Shown here: positions 30,411 through 34,627 of the stretch, in pieces | How the letters are laid out: each line of letters begins with the position of its first letter | Position numbering within the stretch: the first letter of the stretch is position 1 | DNA from: Alphaproteobacteria bacterium | GTDB lineage: Bacteria > Pseudomonadota > Alphaproteobacteria > TMED109 | DNA: 34,627 nucleotides | Assembly: GCA_015660425.1 (NCBI GenBank) | Contig: DQLC01000094.1 | Location: 1-34,627, forward strand | Reading direction: 5' to 3' | Made by a program: the position numbers and the translations under genes | Notes under the pieces: generated by a model | Database searches by the model: none | Seen by the model: the letters and a program-made list of their open reading frames with translations, nothing else | Told to the model about the DNA's origin: nothing

Positions 30411-32015
30411 ATGGGTTTAAAAATGAGAAACATACATTTTCCAGGAAGGTCTCCAGTCTATTCTTTAGATGGAATGGTAGCTACATCTCATCCTTTAGCA
30501 ACAAAAGCAGCTATTGATAAATTATCACAGGGCGGGAATGCTATGGATGCTGCGATTACAGCTGCATCAGTTCTAGCAGTTGTTGAACCTCATTCTACAG
30601 GAGTAGGAGGAGATCTTTTTTGCCTTTATTTTCCAAATGATACAAAAAAAGTTATAGCTATGAATGCATCTGGAAGAGCTCCAGCCGAGATATCTGTAGA
30701 AAAGTTAGAAAGTTTAGGTGTTAAAAATAGTATTCCATTTTTAAGCCCACATTCAGTAAGTATTCCAACGGGTGTAGCTGGATGGGTAAAATTAATAGAG
30801 GATCACGGAACTTTGCCTATAAAAGAAATACTTAAACCAGCTATTCATTTTGCAAGGGAGGGCTATATAGTTGCAGATGTTATAGCAGATGTTTGGAAGA
30901 GAGAGGTTGAAAAGTTAGTAACTGATGAAGATTGTAAAAATTTATTTTTACCAAATAACCAATATTTAAAAGCAGGAGAAATTCACTATCAGCCTAAATT
31001 GGCAGAAACATTTATGAATATTGCTGAAAATGGTAGAAAAGGGTTTTATGAAGGTTTTGTAGCAAAAGATATGGTTAATAAATTAAATTCAATGGGAGGC
31101 TTACATACGTTAGATGATTTTGCAGCAGCAGAAGCAAATTATGTAGAGCCAATATCGGCTACCTACAGAGATGTAGAAGTATTTGAATGTCCTCCAAATG
31201 GACAAGGTGTAATAGCATTGATGATTATGAAACTTCTTGAAGGGTTTAATTTTAATGAGATAGAATATGATTCAGCGCTAAGAATTCATCTTCAGGCTGA
31301 GGCGACAAAAATTGCTTTTAGCCATAGAAGTCATTATCTAGCGGATCCAGAATTTACGGATGTACCGGTTAGTAAATTATTATCTGACAGCTATATAGAA
31401 AATTTAAGAAAATTAATAAAAAAGGATAGTTGTATAGAAAGCACTTATAAATCTGATTTACCTCAACATGATAATACAGTTTATATTTCTGTAGTAGATC
31501 AAAATAATAATGCGGTTTCATTAATAAATTCAATATTCCATTCATTTGGAAGTGGAATTGTGGCACCAGAGTCAGGAGTGTTATTTCAAAATAGGGGAGC
31601 TAGTTTTGTTCTAGAACCTAATCATCCTAATGTAATAGTTGGAGGAAAAAGACCAATGCATACTATTATTCCTGCATTAGCGGTAAAAAATAATAAACCT
31701 TTTTTATCTTTTGGAGTTATGGGTGGCCATTATCAACCTATGGGGCAAGCACATGTGCTTTCTAATATTATTGATTATAATATGGATCCGCAAGCAAGCC
31801 TTGACTGCCCAAGAAGCTTTTATTTTGATGGTGTATTAGAATGTGAAAAAGGTGTTTCAAATGAGGTAAATAAACAACTAGAAGTAATTGGACATAAAGT
31901 TGAAGTTTGTGAATTACCTCATGGCGGTGGACAAGTTATCCAATTTAATCATGAGAATTCTTCATTAATTGGTGGCTCTGATCCTAGAAAAGATGGTTGT
32001 GCCTTAGGATTATAG
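30411..32015 (+). CDS. Gamma-glutamyltranspeptidase-family Ntn hydrolase, no signal peptide
   Basis: The 534-residue protein has the full fold of the gamma-glutamyltransferase family, which cleaves itself to expose a catalytic threonine. That residue is T356 in DNTVYISVVD. The large-subunit start (MVATSHPLA, GGNAMDAAI, HSTGVGGD) and small-subunit GGKRPMHTIIPA and GVMGGHYQPMG are present. No signal peptide is visible, unlike periplasmic GGT, and the TVY rather than TTH motif suggests one of the GGT-like branches that includes oxamate amidohydrolase (HpxW) and other amidases. The ATG at 30411 lacks a clear ribosome site; ATG 30423 is an alternative. The end overlaps the convergent PanE-like gene by six bases. 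Family firm, substrate open. Confidence 0.85.
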   Translation: MGLKMRNIHFPGRSPVYSLDGMVATSHPLATKAAIDKLSQGGNAMDAAITAASVLAVVEPHSTGVGGDLFCLYFPNDTKKVIAMNASGRAPAEISVEKLESLGVKNSIPFLSPHSVSIPTGVAGWVKLIEDHGTLPIKEILKPAIHFAREGYIVADVIADVWKREVEKLVTDEDCKNLFLPNNQYLKAGEIHYQPKLAETFMNIAENGRKGFYEGFVAKDMVNKLNSMGGLHTLDDFAAAEANYVEPISATYRDVEVFECPPNGQGVIALMIMKLLEGFNFNEIEYDSALRIHLQAEATKIAFSHRSHYLADPEFTDVPVSKLLSDSYIENLRKLIKKDSCIESTYKSDLPQHDNTVYISVVDQNNNAVSLINSIFHSFGSGIVAPESGVLFQNRGASFVLEPNHPNVIVGGKRPMHTIIPALAVKNNKPFLSFGVMGGHYQPMGQAHVLSNIIDYNMDPQASLDCPRSFYFDGVLECEKGVSNEVNKQLEVIGHKVEVCELPHGGGQVIQFNHENSSLIGGSDPRKDGCALGL

Positions 32016-33005
32016 GTTTGGATCTATATAACAGCCTGCTTTAATTGCTTTAGCTTTAACTTGCTCATAGATTATATCAATAGTAGGGGTAGGTATATTT
32101 ACTATTTTTCCTGCTTCAGAGACAGATTTTGTTAGAGCATCAATTTCCATAGGTCTTCCCAATTCTAAATCTTGTAAGGTAGATGTTTTATGTGCTCCAA
32201 CATTTCTTGTTCCATCTATACGTTTTTCTAAGCTGATAGGAAAATTTACACCTAATGCTTCAGCAACTGCTTGTCCTTCTAACATCATTTTTCTTACTAT
32301 AGCACAAGACTCTTTATTATTTGCGATATTTTCTAATGTATCTCCTGTTAAGGCACTAATAGGATTAAAGGCTAAATTACCCCAAAGTTTCATCCATATA
32401 TCATCACGTATTTTTTTTCTTACAGGAGATTTTAACCCTGCTTGAATCAATACTTTCGATAAAGTTTTAGCTCTAGCTGATATAGAACCATCTGGCTCTC
32501 CAATAGGAAACCTATTGCCTTCTATATGAAAGACATGGCCAGGAGCTTTAATTTCTGCTGCTGGATATACTACGCATCCTAAACTTCTTTTAGGAGTAAT
32601 ATAATCCCATTGTAGGCTTTTTGGGTCAACGGATTGTAACCTCATATTTTCGTATTGATTATTGCTTTTATAAAAATACCACCAAGGTAAACCATTAACA
32701 GCAGATACTACTGTTGTATTATTTTTTAATAAAGGTGTTAACATATTAGCAGTTAATGCTGCAGAATGTGCTTTCAAAGTAACTATTATAAAGTCTTGCT
32801 TTTCTAAATCATGAGGATTATCAGTTGCTAAAGGTTTGCAAAAATATTCTTTTTCGGATTCAGCGCTTTGCATCAATAGGCCATTACTTTGAATTGCGTT
32901 TAAATGCTCTCCTCTACAAATTAAAGATACATTTATTCCACTTTTTATTAGTAATGAACCTATATAACTTCCAATAGCACCAGAGCCAAATATACAAATA
33001 TTCAT
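32010..33005 (-). CDS. PanE/ApbA-like ketopantoate reductase family protein
   Basis: The 331-residue NAD(P)-dependent reductase has Rossmann loop GSGAIG (7-12), a lysine in TLKAH (K78), and the catalytic K206 and N210 in WMKLWGNLAFN of the helical domain. It is longer than E. coli PanE (303 residues). An NGLPWWYFY segment (104-112) and a following loop to about residue 138 mark a distinct subfamily often annotated as 2-dehydropantoate 2-reductase without proof. Its ATG overlaps the stop of the upstream CoA ligase (ATGA), so the two are translationally coupled. True pantothenate synthesis is possible, but the pairing suggests a catabolic 2-oxo or hydroxy acid reductase. Confidence 0.8.
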   Translation of the reverse strand: MNICIFGSGAIGSYIGSLLIKSGINVSLICRGEHLNAIQSNGLLMQSAESEKEYFCKPLATDNPHDLEKQDFIIVTLKAHSAALTANMLTPLLKNNTTVVSAVNGLPWWYFYKSNNQYENMRLQSVDPKSLQWDYITPKRSLGCVVYPAAEIKAPGHVFHIEGNRFPIGEPDGSISARAKTLSKVLIQAGLKSPVRKKIRDDIWMKLWGNLAFNPISALTGDTLENIANNKESCAIVRKMMLEGQAVAEALGVNFPISLEKRIDGTRNVGAHKTSTLQDLELGRPMEIDALTKSVSEAGKIVNIPTPTIDIIYEQVKAKAIKAGCYIDPNL

Positions 33006-34540
33006 TTTATTTTTACTCCTAGCTTTTCAGCTAGGCCAATACGTTGTAATTTTCCAGTTGCACCCTTAGGTATTTCATCAATAATTAAAATTTTTCTAGG
33101 AATTTTAAATTTTGTTAATCTATTCTTACAATAAGCTTTTAAATCGTCTTCTTTTATCATTTCATTATCCTTAAGAACAACAGCTGCAAAAAGATCTTCT
33201 CCTAGTTTCTCGTGAGGCACAGAAAAAGCAACAGCTTGCTGAACGCTTTTATGCTCCAGTAATATTTCATCAATTTCTTTAGGACTTATTTTTTCCCCAC
33301 CTCTGTTAATAATTTCTTTTAGCCTTCCTGTAATTTTAAGGTGCCCATCTTTGTCAAATGTACCTTCGTCACCAGTTAAAAACCAACCATTTACAAAGCT
33401 TTCAGCATTAGCTTTTAGATTATTTATATAACCATTAGTAACATTTTCACCTTTTATAATTATTTGTCCTGTAATATTTATATTTTCTTTATCATAGTTA
33501 ATAATTTTACCTTTACATAGTAGCGCAACTTTTGGACCGGCGGCTAGACCTACTGAACCAGATTTTCTTTTGTGTGGAGGAAGAGGGTTTGAGGTCATTT
33601 GATGTGCAGCTTCTGTCATGCCATAGGATTCAATAACACAGGTATTAAAGGCTTTTTCTAAATTTTCCATAACAGTAGATGGAAGGGAAGCAGAAGAGGA
33701 TCTAATAAATTTAAGTGGATTATTATTAATAATTTTTATATTCCGTGGAGCTCTACTCAGGATAGCTTGATGCATAGTTGGGACAGCGGTGTACCAAGTA
33801 GGTTTAAATTCTTCTATCCACCTAAAAAATTTTAGAGCATCAAAACCTGAAGGAGTAACAATAGAGCCAGATTGATATATAGGAGCCAAAATAGCAGCTA
33901 TAAGTCCATGGATGTGAAACATAGGCATAATATTTAAACATATATCATCTTTATTTAAGTTTAAAGTGTTTGAAATGTTTCTTGCTGATGCCATTAAATT
34001 TTTATGAGAGAGAGGGACCATTTTAGGTCTAGATGTAGTTCCTGAAGTATGAAGTATCATAGCTATGTCATCTGAATTAGAATCTGAAGAATATGTTTTA
34101 CTACTTTCATCTATTTCGATATCTAGTTTTATAGAATCTAATGCGCCTTTCTTTGTTAAATTAATAATTTTAATATTTAATTCTTTAGCCGCTTCTCGAG
34201 CTTCCATTGATTTATTTTCTTCTATTATTACCGCACTAACTTTTAAATCATCATAATAGAATTTAAATTCTTCCTCTGTAAATGATGGGTTTAACGGGCA
34301 TGAAGTATAATTTGAGGCAACGGCAATAAAAGTAGAAGCCATAGCTGAGCCATTTCCTAAAACTATAGCTATTCTATCTTCTTTTTTTAATTTTAGAAAA
34401 GATAATTGATTAAAAGTTTTATCTATATAATTTAAAAGTTCTCCATAGGTTATTTCAGATTCATCAGGAGACTGAATAAAAATATTATTTTTATTAATAG
34501 AGAGAATTAAATTATATAAAGTGTTTTTTGTTAAGGGCAT
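33002..34540 (-). CDS. AMP-dependent acyl-CoA synthetase, AAE3/Pcs60 (oxalyl-CoA synthetase-like)
   Basis: The 512-residue enzyme belongs to the ANL superfamily: it adenylates a carboxylic acid and transfers it to CoA. The P-loop is HTSGTTSRPKM (164-174), the A5 motif is SYGMTEAAHQM (305-315), GD390-391 binds ribose, GRLKEIINRGGEKI is the hinge, and K497 in GATGK is the adenylation lysine. SSSASLPS (281-288) and TSNPLPP with GSVG closely recall plant AAE3 and yeast Pcs60, which activate oxalate. No signal or membrane segment is visible. The ATG at 34540 starts a two-gene unit with the PanE-like gene. The substrate assignment rests on remembered motif similarity. Confidence 0.85.
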   Translation of the reverse strand: MPLTKNTLYNLILSINKNNIFIQSPDESEITYGELLNYIDKTFNQLSFLKLKKEDRIAIVLGNGSAMASTFIAVASNYTSCPLNPSFTEEEFKFYYDDLKVSAVIIEENKSMEAREAAKELNIKIINLTKKGALDSIKLDIEIDESSKTYSSDSNSDDIAMILHTSGTTSRPKMVPLSHKNLMASARNISNTLNLNKDDICLNIMPMFHIHGLIAAILAPIYQSGSIVTPSGFDALKFFRWIEEFKPTWYTAVPTMHQAILSRAPRNIKIINNNPLKFIRSSSASLPSTVMENLEKAFNTCVIESYGMTEAAHQMTSNPLPPHKRKSGSVGLAAGPKVALLCKGKIINYDKENINITGQIIIKGENVTNGYINNLKANAESFVNGWFLTGDEGTFDKDGHLKITGRLKEIINRGGEKISPKEIDEILLEHKSVQQAVAFSVPHEKLGEDLFAAVVLKDNEMIKEDDLKAYCKNRLTKFKIPRKILIIDEIPKGATGKLQRIGLAEKLGVKIK

Positions 34541-34601
34541 GTTTTACAAATATTGGTTATTAATTTATAATTTTATATTATATTAAGTTAAAGGAAATTC
34601 A

Positions 34602-34627
34602 ATGTTAAAAGAAAACGTTTTAGAACA
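34602..34627 (+). CDS. Start of a gene cut by the window edge
   Basis: An ATG at 34602 is preceded by AAGGA (34591-34595) at good spacing and opens MLKENVLE before the sequence ends. It would be divergent from the acyl-CoA synthetase, with a 61-base spacer. Eight codons are too few to identify a product. Confidence 0.45.

Overview
The window is an AT-rich, gene-dense stretch of a chromosome from an alphaproteobacterium; by eye the GC content is near 30%. Three things point there: the gene order (zapE near mdh-sucCD-sucA-odhB-lpd; a priA-atpHAGDC block; rplU-rpmA-obgE-proB-proA-nadD-rsfS running toward ctpA-rppH), a DUF1491 gene, which is typical of Alphaproteobacteria, and the short spacers. 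The AT-richness, overlapping ends and small gene set resemble streamlined marine lineages (SAR11-like, HIMB59-like or AEGEAN-169-like). I cannot place it more exactly by eye. The genetic code is the standard bacterial one. No tRNA, rRNA, CRISPR array, insertion sequence or prophage gene was seen.

Layout. (1) 118-4892, plus strand: CoA-acylating methylmalonate-semialdehyde dehydrogenase (mmsA), the ATPase ZapE, an iron-dependent alcohol dehydrogenase and a phytanoyl-CoA-dioxygenase-like oxygenase. (2) 4964-13624, plus strand: a complete mdh-sucC-sucD-sucA-odhB-lpdA block of the TCA cycle. It runs from 2-oxoglutarate to succinate, plus malate to oxaloacetate, and a 7-bp-arm inverted repeat lies just before mdh. 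(3) 13630-15236, minus strand: xerC and a small transaldolase. (4) 15319-22520, plus strand: priA, then the F1 part of ATP synthase (atpH-A-G-D-C). (5) 22517-29858, minus strand: a housekeeping run (rplU, rpmA, obgE, proB, proA, nadD, rsfS, a broken EnvC/M23 gene, ctpA, rppH). (6) 30021-32015, plus strand: DUF1491 and a gamma-glutamyltranspeptidase-like hydrolase. (7) 32010-34540, minus strand: a translationally coupled pair, an AAE3/Pcs60-type acyl-CoA (oxalyl-CoA-like) synthetase and a PanE-like reductase. (8) The first codons of another plus-strand gene lie at the right edge.

Most of the window is core metabolism and housekeeping, and I saw no clear new defence or mobile system. The points most worth a second look are the truncated and frameshifted EnvC/M23 gene, with no rlmH beside it; an OdhB whose acyltransferase motif reads HxxxSG and whose subunit-binding domain is poorly recognisable; an alcohol dehydrogenase/dioxygenase pair lying between zapE and the mdh block; a possible oxamate/oxalate-CoA group at the right end; the dyad before mdh; and three convergent gene pairs with no room for terminators.
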